DNA of 64,000 nucleotides from Bacteroidota bacterium (GTDB lineage Bacteria; Bacteroidota; Bacteroidia; Palsa-965): NCBI GenBank assembly GCA_020402865.1, contig JADBYT010000019.1, positions 132,622 to 196,621 of the forward strand, read 5' to 3'. Shown piece by piece: positions 18,706 to 27,794 of this stretch (position 1 is its first letter; each line of letters starts with the position of its first letter). The notes under the pieces were generated by a model. It saw only the letters and a program-made list of their open reading frames with translations, ran no database searches and was not told where the DNA came from. The position numbers and the translations under genes were made by a program.

Positions 18706-19137
18706 CGCAGGCAGACTGCTCCGTCGCTGTTTTTTTGCGGCTTGCTGCAAAAAAAGGGAGGAAAGTCCGGGCAACACAGGGCAACCCGCTTCCTAACGGG
18801 AAGGGATTCAAACCGTAAAGGTTTGGGTAACGGAAAGTGCCGCAGAAAACTATACCGCCCGCATACGTGTATGCAGGTAAGGGTGAAAACGTGCGGTAAG
18901 AGCGCACGCCGCAACTGGCGACAGTTGTGTGGGGTAAACCCCGGGTGTTGAAAAACCAAATAAGCACCGGTCTGCAAATTGCAGCAGATGAAGCTGCCCG
19001 TTTCAGTTTCCGGCTTCGGAAACACGGTGTGGGTAGGTTGCTTGAGCCGTTTGGCAACAAACGGCCCAGAGAAATGACGGAAACGCAGGGTCACTTGCTG
19101 ACCATGTAAAACAGAACCCGGCTTACGGGTCTGCCTT
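18706..19137 (+). ncRNA. rnpB: RNase P RNA
   Basis: The conserved core is present: GAGGAAAGTCCGGGC at the 5' side and ACAGAACCCGGCTTAC at the 3' side. The ends pair as helix P1, AGGCAGAC (18709-18716) with GTCTGCCT (19129-19136). It is the catalytic RNA that matures tRNA 5' ends with protein RnpA. At about 430 nt it is slightly long for a type A RNA. Protein frames overlapping it on either strand are shadows. Confidence 0.96.
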
Positions 19138-19150
19138 TTTTCTGAAATGT

Positions 19151-19181
19151 AAAAACGAGGCTTTCCGGGGCCTCGTTTTTT
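19151..19181. terminator. Bidirectional terminator between rnpB and the DUF1801 gene
   Basis: AACGAGGC and GCCTCGTT form an 8-bp stem with A-run before and T-run after, serving both directions. Confidence 0.82.
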
Positions 19182-19195
19182 GTGTGCAGTGAAAC

Positions 19196-19567
19196 TCATT
19201 TTTTCTTCCGAACAGAATAGTTCACCGTATCATCAAGCAGTATGGCTTCCTGAATAACTTCATGCAACACATTCAGGTTAATATCACGTAATTCCCTGAA
19301 AATTATTCCGGCCACCTGTTTCCTGTTTCTGAAATCAAGTAATCCTTGTTCGTTTGAAAGTTCATTGGCACGAGTAAATGCAAGTTCAACACCTCCGTTT
19401 TTTAGCAGTGCGAGGTAACAAATCCATGAATTCCGATAGTAAAACGGCAAACCATAGTTCATTTTCACAAACACACCGGGCAGTCCTGAGAGGCAGGTGT
19501 TAAGCGCATTAAGCACTGCGCGTTCCGGCTCCGGAGCATTGGCTATATAGCTTGAAACATCCTGCAT
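19196..19567 (-). CDS. DUF1801 (YdhG-like) protein
   Basis: 123 residues with no signal. The pattern MNYGLPFYYRNSWICYLALLKNGGVELAFTR, including Pro-Phe-Tyr and a central Tyr-Leu-Ala, is characteristic of DUF1801. Function of the family is not established. It is 11 nt downstream of the ABM-like gene on the same strand, so the two are probably one transcript ending at the terminator beside rnpB. Confidence 0.85.
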   Translation of the reverse strand: MQDVSSYIANAPEPERAVLNALNTCLSGLPGVFVKMNYGLPFYYRNSWICYLALLKNGGVELAFTRANELSNEQGLLDFRNRKQVAGIIFRELRDINLNVLHEVIQEAILLDDTVNYSVRKKK

Positions 19568-19578
19568 AGCTGATAAAG

Positions 19579-19875
19579 TTAAGAAAATGCATCCATCTTT
19601 TGGAAATGAAACATCTGTAGTGTATTCATATCAATAACCTGAAATGCGTCTGCAGCACCGGGCATTCCTAAAATCGTATCAGAGGCTTTTCGGGCCTGTT
19701 CCATGGTTTCCCATTCAAGGAAATCAAGCCATAAGCCATCGCTGTTTCTTGAAATACGCCGGCTTACAAAGCCGGGGAATTCGGATACAATGGGTGTAAG
19801 TGAATGTAAGCGTTTCAACGCTTCGGTTTCAGAAATACCGGCTGAGGTTTGAAACAGGGCTACTTCGTAGATCAT
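19579..19875 (-). CDS. Small dimeric alpha/beta-barrel (ABM-like) protein
   Basis: 98 residues, the length of ABM/dimeric alpha-beta barrel proteins, with the pattern EFPGFVSRRISRNSDGLWLDFLEWETMEQARKA expected for one ferredoxin-like half. These include heme-degrading and monooxygenase-like enzymes, but no specific catalytic residue identifies a reaction here. It is divergent from the cobalamin riboswitch operon. Confidence 0.7.
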   Translation of the reverse strand: MIYEVALFQTSAGISETEALKRLHSLTPIVSEFPGFVSRRISRNSDGLWLDFLEWETMEQARKASDTILGMPGAADAFQVIDMNTLQMFHFQKMDAFS

Positions 19876-19957
19876 TTTTTTTCTGCAAAAATGAATGTGT
19901 TTGGTGACAGAAGTATGTCAGCAGAAAAATGAAAAGTGTACATATCAAAATACTTTC

Positions 19958-19965
19958 TACATTTG
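19958..19965 (+). promoter_or_regulatory. -7 box TACATTTG of the B12 operon
   Basis: Exact TAnnTTTG immediately before the riboswitch; transcription would start near 19970. Confidence 0.6.
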
Positions 19966-19966
19966 C

Positions 19967-20146
19967 AGCGGTTTCGGTTTTCATGCTCCGGGCAGGAGCG
20001 ATGAAATGAAAAGGGAATCAGGTGTAAATCCTGAACAGTACCCGCTGCTGTAAGTTCCATTACCGATTCCGGGCCTCCACATGCCACTGGTTTTAAGCAA
20101 CCGGGAAGGCGCCCGGAATGGAACAAGTCAGAAGACCTGCCGCAAC
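19967..20146 (+). promoter_or_regulatory. Cobalamin riboswitch
   Basis: The conserved core is clear: GGGAATCAGGTGTAAATCCTG, ACAGTACCCGCTGCTGTAA, GCCACTGG...CCGGGAAGGCG and AAGTCAGAAGACCTGCC. It binds adenosylcobalamin and represses downstream genes when B12 is plentiful. About 130 nt separate it from the first start codon. No obvious intrinsic terminator is seen there, so control of translation or of a weak hairpin is more likely than simple attenuation; that last step is inference. Confidence 0.95.
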
Positions 20147-20278
20147 CACAAAACCACAGGCGCTCCGGGAAAAGAGTGACACAGGTTGAACGGATTGCAT
20201 TTTCTTTTTTTCGTTTTCCTGTACACTATTCTTTCGTTGCGGCTGCATACTGATCCGGGAACAGATCATTTGGCTGCT

Positions 20279-22228
20279 ATGATGAAACCATTGCGTACAT
20301 ACCTCACGGGGCTGTTGTTTGTGTGCGGCTGTTTACCGGCTTTGCATGCGCAGGACAGTTTGCGCCCGGCACTGAAAAAGCCGGTGGTGATTGAAGCGCC
20401 GCGCGGTGGTTTGGGCAGTGCAGCTGTGAGCAGTTTGCCAATCGACTCGGCGCTTACGTCGCAGTATGCGCAGCAAACGATGTCGGACCTGCTTCTGCGG
20501 CACGGTGTTTTTGTAAAGACCTATGGCAGCGGATCGCTTGCCAGCATTGGTGTGCGTGGCAGCAGTGCTTCGCATACGCCGGTGGTGTGGAATGGCATCA
20601 ACCTGCAAAGCAGTGCAAACGGCCAGGTTGATTTTGCTTTGCTGCCGGTGTTTCTTTTTCAGTCGGTGCAGCTCAATCCCGGCAGCACTTCGGCAGCGTG
20701 GGGCAGTGGTGCCATTGGCGGTGCGGTTATGCTGGGCAGTTCGGTGCAGCCGGGCGATTCGGTAGTTGCCGCGCGGGCGTCCTCGCAGTTTGGCAGCTTC
20801 GGCGAAAATGGTCAGGCGTTGCAGTTTTTGCTGAGCCGAAGCCGTATGGCTGTATCGGTACGCGGAGTAAGGCAGCTGGCCATCAACAATTTTCCGTTTC
20901 GCAATACTACGCTGGCCGGGTCGCCGGAGCAGGAGCAAACCAATGCATCAGTTTTCATGCAGGCTGCTACGGCTGATTTTGGCTGGATGCCCGGCCGCAA
21001 AGGCAATCACCGCATCGGCGCGCACATCTGGCTGCAGGAAAACAACCGGCATATTGCGCCTTCCATGCTGCAGCTGCAAAGCAACGCCACGCAATACGAC
21101 CGAAGCGCGCGCTTCCTGCTCACGCATGCCGCCGCGCTCAACGATAACCGCACTTACATACGCACCCGCGCCGCATTGCTGCTCGACGAACTCCGCTACA
21201 CCAGCGGCTATACCGGCGATTCATCGTCAATCACCACCGGCCTTACGCAAATTACCGAAACCGAAATCAACCGCATCCTGCACCCGCGTGCAGAAGTAAA
21301 CCTCGGCATCAACAACACGTTTTCGCAGGTAGAGGTTACACGCTTCCTCAGCCAACGCAGCATGAACCGCACCGCACTTTTTGCTATTGCTGCTTTTACA
21401 CTTCGCCCCCATACAAAAATTATCCTCCAGTTCAGAGGCGAACAGGTAAACGGCCGCCTGCTTCAGCCCGTGGGCAGTGCGGGCTTCACAACCCTTTTTG
21501 CCCGTATCATAACATTTAACGCCAATTTATCACGCAATTACCGTCTGCCCACCTTCAATGATTTATACTGGCAGCCCGGCGGTAATCCGCAACTCAAACC
21601 GGAAAAAAGCTGGAACGCCGAAACTTCGGTCAATACCATGCTGCACCACGGAAACTGGTTCACAGCGTTACAGTTTACAGGCTTTGTGCGCGAAGTATAT
21701 GACTGGATACAATGGATTCCGAACGGTGCATACTGGTCGCCGCGCAATGTGTGGCAGGTATGGGCCCGCGGAGCTGAAACACGTATTGATATCGGCTACA
21801 GGCGCAGGAAATGGAAAATCAGCAGCAGCTTTGGGTATGATTATGTACGAAGCATTAACAAACGCAGCATTTCACCAAACGATCAGTCGGTAAACAAACA
21901 ACTTATTTATGTCCCTGCACACCGGGCATTTGGCATTCTTACCGTGCAGTATCATGATATTTATTTCACTTATACCCATCAATACACTTCTCACTTTTTC
22001 ACCTCAACCGATCACAGTACCTATTTACCTGCATTTACACAGGCACAGGTTACGGCCGGCACTACACTGCAACTAAAGCAATTCAAGGCCGAATGCTTTG
22101 TGCGTGTAAATAATCTCTACAACACCGCCTATCAGGCCATGCCGCTGCGTCCCATGCCGCCGCGCAGTTTTCAGCTAGGCATGCGTATCGATTTTCAATC
22201 ACGTACATCATCAATCAATACAAAATAA
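20279..22228 (+). CDS. TonB-dependent receptor, BtuB-like
   Basis: 649 residues from ATG 20279 (or 20282); the earlier TTG at 20186 is rejected because the signal peptide MKPLRTYLTGLLFVCGCLPALHA begins here. The plug domain is marked by VKTYGSGSLASIGVRGSS and GSTSAAWGSGAIGGAV, followed by the outer membrane barrel ending in FQSRTSSINTK. Under a cobalamin riboswitch it should import B12 or a precursor across the outer membrane. No TonB gene is in the operon. Confidence 0.92.
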   Translation: MMKPLRTYLTGLLFVCGCLPALHAQDSLRPALKKPVVIEAPRGGLGSAAVSSLPIDSALTSQYAQQTMSDLLLRHGVFVKTYGSGSLASIGVRGSSASHTPVVWNGINLQSSANGQVDFALLPVFLFQSVQLNPGSTSAAWGSGAIGGAVMLGSSVQPGDSVVAARASSQFGSFGENGQALQFLLSRSRMAVSVRGVRQLAINNFPFRNTTLAGSPEQEQTNASVFMQAATADFGWMPGRKGNHRIGAHIWLQENNRHIAPSMLQLQSNATQYDRSARFLLTHAAALNDNRTYIRTRAALLLDELRYTSGYTGDSSSITTGLTQITETEINRILHPRAEVNLGINNTFSQVEVTRFLSQRSMNRTALFAIAAFTLRPHTKIILQFRGEQVNGRLLQPVGSAGFTTLFARIITFNANLSRNYRLPTFNDLYWQPGGNPQLKPEKSWNAETSVNTMLHHGNWFTALQFTGFVREVYDWIQWIPNGAYWSPRNVWQVWARGAETRIDIGYRRRKWKISSSFGYDYVRSINKRSISPNDQSVNKQLIYVPAHRAFGILTVQYHDIYFTYTHQYTSHFFTSTDHSTYLPAFTQAQVTAGTTLQLKQFKAECFVRVNNLYNTAYQAMPLRPMPPRSFQLGMRIDFQSRTSSINTK

Positions 22229-22239
22229 CAATACAACGT

Positions 22240-23211
22240 ATGAAACAAATTATTACGCTCATTGCTTTGTCCTTCACCACGGCACTCGCCGCACAAACCA
22301 TTTCCACAGCCGAAAATGTAGTACTTGCCTCAGAATCGTATTGGAATGGCAGCGACCAGAGCGGCGGGGTCGCTTCGGGCAATGCTTTTTTTCCAAACGC
22401 CTATGACACCTCATTTGGCGGATACTGGGCCAGCGGCTGGGCCGTATCAAACCGTACCGACAGCGCAGTGGTGGCCAGCAGCGTTGCTCAGCTTTACACC
22501 GCATCGGCCGGTAGCGGTTACCAGTCGGCAAACTACTTTGTGGGTACAAACTACAGCATCATCCGCCTCACAGGCAATGCGGCAGGTGGGATAGTAAACG
22601 GTATGTATGTGAATACTTCGGCCTATGCTTACAACAGCATGACCTTTGGCGATTTCTTCGGCAAGCAGTTCGGTGGTGCATCAGGCAACGATCCCGACTG
22701 GTTTAAAATGGTGGTACGCAAATACCTCAACGGGCAGTTATCAATTAACGACAGCGTGGAGTTTTACTTTGCCGATTTCCGTTTTGCCAACAACGCACAG
22801 GACTATATTGTGCGCAACTGGACCTGGCTCGACCTTACCACACTTGGCAATTGCGACAGTCTGGAAATCACGCTCAACTCGAGCGACGTAGGTTCGGCCG
22901 GAATGAATACGCCTGCTTACTACTGCATCGACAATTTCACCACAGCCGATTCGCCGCTGGGCATTACACAAACCGAAGCATCGCCTGTGCATACGTGGCC
23001 TAATCCGTTTACGTCCTCGCTCGTAATTTCGCGCACTCAAACTATTCCCGCCCAGCTTGAAATTACGGATGCTTCGGGCCGTGTGGTATTTACCGAAACG
23101 CTTGCAGCTGCTCAGGAGCAGGTTGATCTTTCGTTCCTCGCGCCGGGTATGTATGTGCTCAGCATCCGCGAAGGCAGCACAAGCACGGTGAAGCAACTCA
23201 TCAAAAACTAG
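22240..23211 (+). CDS. DUF4465 protein with T9SS sorting domain
   Basis: 323 residues. Signal peptide to LAAQ. Residues about 20-230 fit DUF4465 (ASESYWNGSD and YFVGTNYSIIRLTG, ending in YYCIDNFTT), a family found in Bacteroidota B12 loci. The last ~80 residues (WPNPFTSSLVISRTQ to KQLIKN) are a T9SS type A sorting domain. It begins 11 nt after the receptor stop. Probably a surface B12-binding or capture component; binding is inferred from context, not visible in the sequence. Confidence 0.83.
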   Translation: MKQIITLIALSFTTALAAQTISTAENVVLASESYWNGSDQSGGVASGNAFFPNAYDTSFGGYWASGWAVSNRTDSAVVASSVAQLYTASAGSGYQSANYFVGTNYSIIRLTGNAAGGIVNGMYVNTSAYAYNSMTFGDFFGKQFGGASGNDPDWFKMVVRKYLNGQLSINDSVEFYFADFRFANNAQDYIVRNWTWLDLTTLGNCDSLEITLNSSDVGSAGMNTPAYYCIDNFTTADSPLGITQTEASPVHTWPNPFTSSLVISRTQTIPAQLEITDASGRVVFTETLAAAQEQVDLSFLAPGMYVLSIREGSTSTVKQLIKN

Positions 23212-23233
23212 TTTTCTCTTGCAGGGGAAAACA

Positions 23234-23281
23234 GGAGCAAAAAAGCCGGAGTGTCGTTATAGATACTCCGGCCCTTGCTCC
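23234..23281 (+). other. Nested perfect hairpin inside the B12 operon
   Basis: GGAGCAA/TTGCTCC (23234-23240, 23275-23281) encloses GCCGGAGT/ACTCCGGC (23245-23252, 23265-23272). No T-run follows, so it may set RNA stability or partial termination between the DUF4465 and BtuG-like genes rather than end transcription fully. Confidence 0.6.
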
Positions 23282-23301
23282 CGAATACGTAACTTTATCC
23301 G

Positions 23302-24336
23302 ATGAATAAACTACTGCTTTTGTTTGGTGCATTGCTGCTGCTGTTTACGGCCTGTAAACAGGATCCGCTTCCCGAACCGCAACCGGTGCCCGTTTCGGGA
23401 ATACAGCCGGGGCAGGGTGTGTTTATTACCTGCGAAGGAAATTTTATGTTCGGAAATTCGTCGGTGCATTACTGGAAAACCGGCGACACCACCTGCAGCG
23501 GCGATCTTTTTCAGGCCGCAAACAATCGTCTGCTCGGCGATGTGTGCCAGAGTATTACCGTAATTGGTAATCGCGGTTATGTAGTGGTGAATAATTCGGG
23601 AAAGGTGGAAGTGGTGGAGATGGATGATTTTAAAAGTATAGCCACCATAAACGGATTTACTTCACCGCGTTATCTGCTTCCGGTCAGCACAACAAAAGCG
23701 TATGTGAGCGATTTATATGCCAACCAAATTGCAGTGGTTGATCTGGCGGGGAATCAGCTTTCGGGTTCAATTCCGCTTCCGGGTAAAACCGGTAAAATGC
23801 TTTTGCACAACGGTGAAGTATTTGTAACCAATTCGGCAAACAACAAGCTCTATGTAATTAATGCACAAACCGATGTGGTTACCGACAGTATTTTGCTGGC
23901 CGATGGCGCCGGAAGTATTGTGCAGGATGCTGCCGGAAAACTCTGGGTGCTTTGCAGCGGAAACTGGCAGGGTACTTCGTCAGGCATGCTGGCACGCATT
24001 AATCCGGCTACACATCAGGTTGAACAAAGCTGGAGTTTGCCACCTTCGTCGGGTGCAAAGGAGTTGTGTGTGAATGCGCAGGGCACAACGCTTTACTTTT
24101 TGCAAAACGGCGTAAGAGCCATGCTCATCACCGATCAGCAATTGCCTGCACAGGCATTTATTGCGCAGGGACAGCGCAACTATTACGCGCTGGCCAGCCT
24201 GCCCAACGGCGAGCTCATGGTAAGCGATGCGGTTGATTTTGTGCAGCGAAGCTATATTTACCGCTACTCGGCTTCCGGCGCCGAATTGCAGCATGTGCGG
24301 GCAGGCATTAATGCCGGAACAATACACTACTATTAA
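23302..24336 (+). CDS. BtuG-like YncE/DUF5074 beta-propeller lipoprotein
   Basis: 344 residues, lipobox FTAC (Cys18). The body is a seven-bladed YncE-like propeller with repeated strands and short Gly/Asp turns, such as LVINAQTDVV-like segments. Bacteroides BtuG is a propeller lipoprotein that binds B12 at the surface and sits with BtuB, so the locus context strongly supports that role; true binding residues cannot be judged here. The stop overlaps the next ATG (TAATG). Confidence 0.85.
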   Translation: MNKLLLLFGALLLLFTACKQDPLPEPQPVPVSGIQPGQGVFITCEGNFMFGNSSVHYWKTGDTTCSGDLFQAANNRLLGDVCQSITVIGNRGYVVVNNSGKVEVVEMDDFKSIATINGFTSPRYLLPVSTTKAYVSDLYANQIAVVDLAGNQLSGSIPLPGKTGKMLLHNGEVFVTNSANNKLYVINAQTDVVTDSILLADGAGSIVQDAAGKLWVLCSGNWQGTSSGMLARINPATHQVEQSWSLPPSSGAKELCVNAQGTTLYFLQNGVRAMLITDQQLPAQAFIAQGQRNYYALASLPNGELMVSDAVDFVQRSYIYRYSASGAELQHVRAGINAGTIHYY

Positions 24337-25349
24337 TGAAAAGCATGCTCCGTCTGTTTCTTGTTCCGGCCCTGCTTTGTACCATGCAGCTGTACGCGCA
24401 GTTTGCCCCGCCCGCCGGCGTGCCCGGAACCACAGCCATGTACAAAGACAGCAGCGCCTTTGTGGCATGGGCTACAGGCTGCACCGTGCAGCGCGGGCCA
24501 ATGGATATTTCAAACACGGCACTCGGTACCGCCAGTGCAGGCGACAGCAGCATGGCGCTCGGCCTGTCGGGCAGCAATGCCTTTGTAAGCCTTGGCGACG
24601 GCGGCTCGGCCACACTTACATTTGATAACCCTGTTTACAATGGCCCCGGCTGGGATTTTGCCGTGTTCGAAAATTCGTTCGACGGACAGTTTCTCGAACT
24701 GGCGTTTGTGGAAGTAAGCTCCGACGGTGTAAACTTTGTGCGTTTTCCCGCCACCTCCAACACGCAGGACACCGTTCAAAAAGGCCCGTTTGATTTGCTC
24801 GATGCCACAAAGCTCAACAACCTTGCCGGCAAGTATATTGCCTTTTACGGCACACCGTTCGATCTTTCCGAACTTACCGGCAGCCCGGGCATTGATCTCA
24901 ACGCAATACGCTATGTGCGTGTGGTGGACGCAGTAGGCTCCGTTCTGCCGCAATATGCTTCCTACGACATAAACGGAAATGCGGTGAATGATCCGTGGGC
25001 CACACCGTTTGCCTCATGCGGGTTTGATCTTGAAGCGGTGGGCGTTATTCACCAGCTCACCGGCATCAGCAGTTTACAGGCAGTAGTATCTTCGATTACG
25101 ATTTTTCCGCAGCCGGTCTCCGGCAGCGAGGTACAGCTCAGCTACACACTCACCGAAACCGCCAATGTAGCGGTGCAAATTATCGACGCTGCAGGCAAAA
25201 TAGTTGCACAACATTCGCAGGGCGAACAACAGCCGGGCAATTATTTATTGCCATTGACTGTTGCAGACAGAAGCCGGGCTTTGTATTTTATCCGCCTGCA
25301 GGCCGGCAACAGTGTGCGCAGCGTACCGCTTGTGTTTTATACACATTAA
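24336..25349 (+). CDS. B12-locus surface protein with T9SS sorting domain
   Basis: 337 residues. Signal peptide to YAQF. The central block GWDFAVFENSFDG, LAFVEVSSDGVNFVRFP and GIDLNAIRYVRVVDAVG is the pattern of surface proteins that accompany BtuG in Bacteroidota B12 operons; their exact role is open. The last ~80 residues are a T9SS sorting domain ending in FYTH. It is translationally coupled to the BtuG-like gene by a 1-nt overlap. Confidence 0.82.
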   Translation: MKSMLRLFLVPALLCTMQLYAQFAPPAGVPGTTAMYKDSSAFVAWATGCTVQRGPMDISNTALGTASAGDSSMALGLSGSNAFVSLGDGGSATLTFDNPVYNGPGWDFAVFENSFDGQFLELAFVEVSSDGVNFVRFPATSNTQDTVQKGPFDLLDATKLNNLAGKYIAFYGTPFDLSELTGSPGIDLNAIRYVRVVDAVGSVLPQYASYDINGNAVNDPWATPFASCGFDLEAVGVIHQLTGISSLQAVVSSITIFPQPVSGSEVQLSYTLTETANVAVQIIDAAGKIVAQHSQGEQQPGNYLLPLTVADRSRALYFIRLQAGNSVRSVPLVFYTH

Positions 25350-25368
25350 ACGTATTCAACTTAGCCGA

Positions 25369-26934
25369 TCAGTATTTGATAAGCGGAATGGTTTGCCGGC
25401 CGGAGCTGCCTGTGCAGTGCAGCAGGTAATAGCCCGGAGGCAATGCGGTAATATCCAGTGTCACCCTGTTCATGCCGGCATTCAGGCTATTTTGCTGCGG
25501 GGCAAGCACCGGTTTTCCGGTCACATCGTAAACGGTAATCAGCACAGGTTCGTGTTCAGTAAGCGAAACATTCACCGCTATTTCGTCGGAAGCCGGGTTT
25601 GGGAAAACGCTTACCTGTAAAGACTGCAGAGGTGTTTCGGCTGTACCGGCCACTACGTTCATCAGGCGCATGTATTCGCCAATAGTTGGAATATCGGTGT
25701 AGCGGCCGTTTATCATCATTTGCTGCGTGTGGCGGCCGAGATAATCGCTCAGGCTGTCGGCAGTGGCATTGGTAAAAAATCCGGGCGGGAGATCATTGGC
25801 TGCAATCAGCCAGCGGAAGCCTGTGGCTGATTCGCAGGTGTGGCTGTAAATGTTCAGGTTTATTACTGCGCTTCTGATGAGTTGCGAAATGGTCTGGTAT
25901 TTCGGATGATTTTGCGGCGTACTCTTCAGCAGGGGAATGGTGTTGTAAATCATCAGCGCATGATACACCGAGCGTGCGTTGTGGCCGTCTATCCAGCGGC
26001 CGTTGGGCAGCTGGCCGGGCTGCATGGCATATTCGAGATTTTTTATGGCGCGGTTGTGGTAGCTGGTATCGCCTGTGAGCTGCCAGGCACGGGTGAGGCC
26101 GAGTATGGAAAAACTGTTGTAGTTGAAGTTGGTGTTGAATGTGGTGCTGCGCAGGTATTGTGCAATTCGTATAACTACGGTAATGTATGATGTATCGCCG
26201 GTATGCTGATAGCCTTCGTAAAATGCGTTGGCAATCTGGCCGGCATCAAATTTAAATTCGCCGGTGCCGGAGTCGTCAATAATCCAGCCGTTTTGCAGCA
26301 CGTTTACCGAGTCGCTGCCCAGTGCGTTGAGGTAGTTTTGAATGATGGGCGAAAAAACCGGATCGTTGTAAGGGCGCAAATCAGGAAAAGGAAATGCACC
26401 GCTGGGAAGCTGCATGGTTTTGAGGCTGTCGAGTGCGCGTTTGCCCCAGTTGAAATAGGCCGTGCTGCGCTGCTGATCGGCTTCGTGAAACGAAATTTTT
26501 AACAGCCCCGCAGCAATTTCCGCTCCCGCCCGCAGCGGCACCGAATGCGGCTGGTAGGCCGGGGGCAACATACCTTTACCTAATTTCCACAAATCTACAT
26601 ACGCCAGGCTGTCCTGCGCAATCAGATAACGCTCGGCCAGCAGTGCATCATTGTAGCTGGCCCACTGGGTATTTGCCGTGAGCTGAAAATAACTTTCCGC
26701 CGATTCAGGAATGCCTGCCTGATTGCCAAGCACGTTTAGAATTTGCGCACAACGCATCTGTATATCGGCAAGATCTTCGTGTTTCAGCGCCGTATCAAGC
26801 AGCACAGCAAACGAATCGAGCGTAAGTTGCTGCTGAGGGCTTAGCTGCTGCGAAGCGCCGCAGGGTTGCGCGCGAAGCAGTGTGCCGTAAAGCAGTATTG
26901 CAGCACAAAAAAGCAGGGTCAGGCTCTTTTTCAT
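25369..26934 (-). CDS. T9SS cargo, helical (alpha/alpha toroid-like) secreted protein
   Basis: 521 residues. Signal peptide to LLRAQ. The middle 350 residues are helical with repeated WASYNDALLAERYL and GHNARSVYHALMIYN patterns, resembling an (alpha/alpha)n toroid as in some glycoside hydrolases and lyases; no catalytic pair is identified. The last ~80 residues are a T9SS sorting domain ending in PLIKY. A carbohydrate-active role is inference. It is convergent with the B12 operon. Confidence 0.72.
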   Translation of the reverse strand: MKKSLTLLFCAAILLYGTLLRAQPCGASQQLSPQQQLTLDSFAVLLDTALKHEDLADIQMRCAQILNVLGNQAGIPESAESYFQLTANTQWASYNDALLAERYLIAQDSLAYVDLWKLGKGMLPPAYQPHSVPLRAGAEIAAGLLKISFHEADQQRSTAYFNWGKRALDSLKTMQLPSGAFPFPDLRPYNDPVFSPIIQNYLNALGSDSVNVLQNGWIIDDSGTGEFKFDAGQIANAFYEGYQHTGDTSYITVVIRIAQYLRSTTFNTNFNYNSFSILGLTRAWQLTGDTSYHNRAIKNLEYAMQPGQLPNGRWIDGHNARSVYHALMIYNTIPLLKSTPQNHPKYQTISQLIRSAVINLNIYSHTCESATGFRWLIAANDLPPGFFTNATADSLSDYLGRHTQQMMINGRYTDIPTIGEYMRLMNVVAGTAETPLQSLQVSVFPNPASDEIAVNVSLTEHEPVLITVYDVTGKPVLAPQQNSLNAGMNRVTLDITALPPGYYLLHCTGSSGRQTIPLIKY

Positions 26935-26977
26935 TGAATGAATTTAACAAAAAATCCTGACCCTGCTTTATCGTAAT

Positions 26978-27556
26978 TTACTTTGGTTCCTGCTCGCTGC
27001 TTTTCTTGCGCTGCCCCGGCCTGAATACAATGCCCATTTGCAGGCGCGGCGAAGCCGCATTAAATCCAGCGCCATTGGCTGATGTACTAATTACATCATA
27101 CTTTGCCTGCACGCCCCACGAATCATTCAGCCAGCCAATCATACCAATACCCGCTGCGCCGCCATGTGTATTTTGTGTATAGCCTGATCCGTATATTTCC
27201 CTCCCGCCACTCATAAATCCATAATTGGCATAAATAAACGGCTGCAGGCGTGTTGATTTTACCGGCAGCCAGTAACGCACCTCCGGCGATATTTTATAGG
27301 TCCACTGCCTGTCGTATAGTCCGAATTTGCCCATCCCCGCCATACCAATCAGTCCCACCGAAAACCGTTCCGAAAACCGCCATTGATACTCGGTCTGAAC
27401 AGCCACATACAGCAGCCGCGACGGGGCATCAAACGCATTGCGGATGCTGCCCGCAGCACTTCCGGTAATGATATGATCGGTTGTTTTTACACGTTGTGCA
27501 TGTAATGATGTGGTGGTAATAAGCACACCGGTGGTAAGTATATACAGGAGTTTCAT
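26978..27556 (-). CDS. Outer membrane beta-barrel protein
   Basis: 192 residues. Signal peptide followed by alternating strands such as FIYANYGFMSGG, YKISPEVRYWLPV and LQMGIVFRPGQ, fitting a small barrel (porin-like or outer membrane protein family). The stop is about 42 nt upstream of the T9SS cargo start. No ligand is suggested. Confidence 0.75.
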   Translation of the reverse strand: MKLLYILTTGVLITTTSLHAQRVKTTDHIITGSAAGSIRNAFDAPSRLLYVAVQTEYQWRFSERFSVGLIGMAGMGKFGLYDRQWTYKISPEVRYWLPVKSTRLQPFIYANYGFMSGGREIYGSGYTQNTHGGAAGIGMIGWLNDSWGVQAKYDVISTSANGAGFNAASPRLQMGIVFRPGQRKKSSEQEPK

Positions 27557-27794
27557 TTTATGTTGTTTTCACAGAAGGCGTAAAAAAACATAAATGGTTG
27601 TGTGGGGATGTTGCGAAGATTTGTTAAATAATTACAGAGAATCACTTTTCAAAAATAATAACCTGTAGTTGAGTATATCATGTATTCGAATGCAGGCCGG
27701 GAAAATGAGCCGAAACAAAGCCAAAGGATGAATTTTAAACAGACTCTAAGTTAATTATCAATAATTTTAAATGTATGTCCGCACGTTTCAGTGC
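27557..27794. other. AT-rich gap without genes
   Basis: Low-GC stretch between two leftward genes; no ORF, RNA motif or clear terminator was seen. Confidence 0.6.

Noticed and set aside
18671-19199. Protein frames over the RNase P RNA
   Set aside because: They overlap conserved RNase P core sequence and have no family features.
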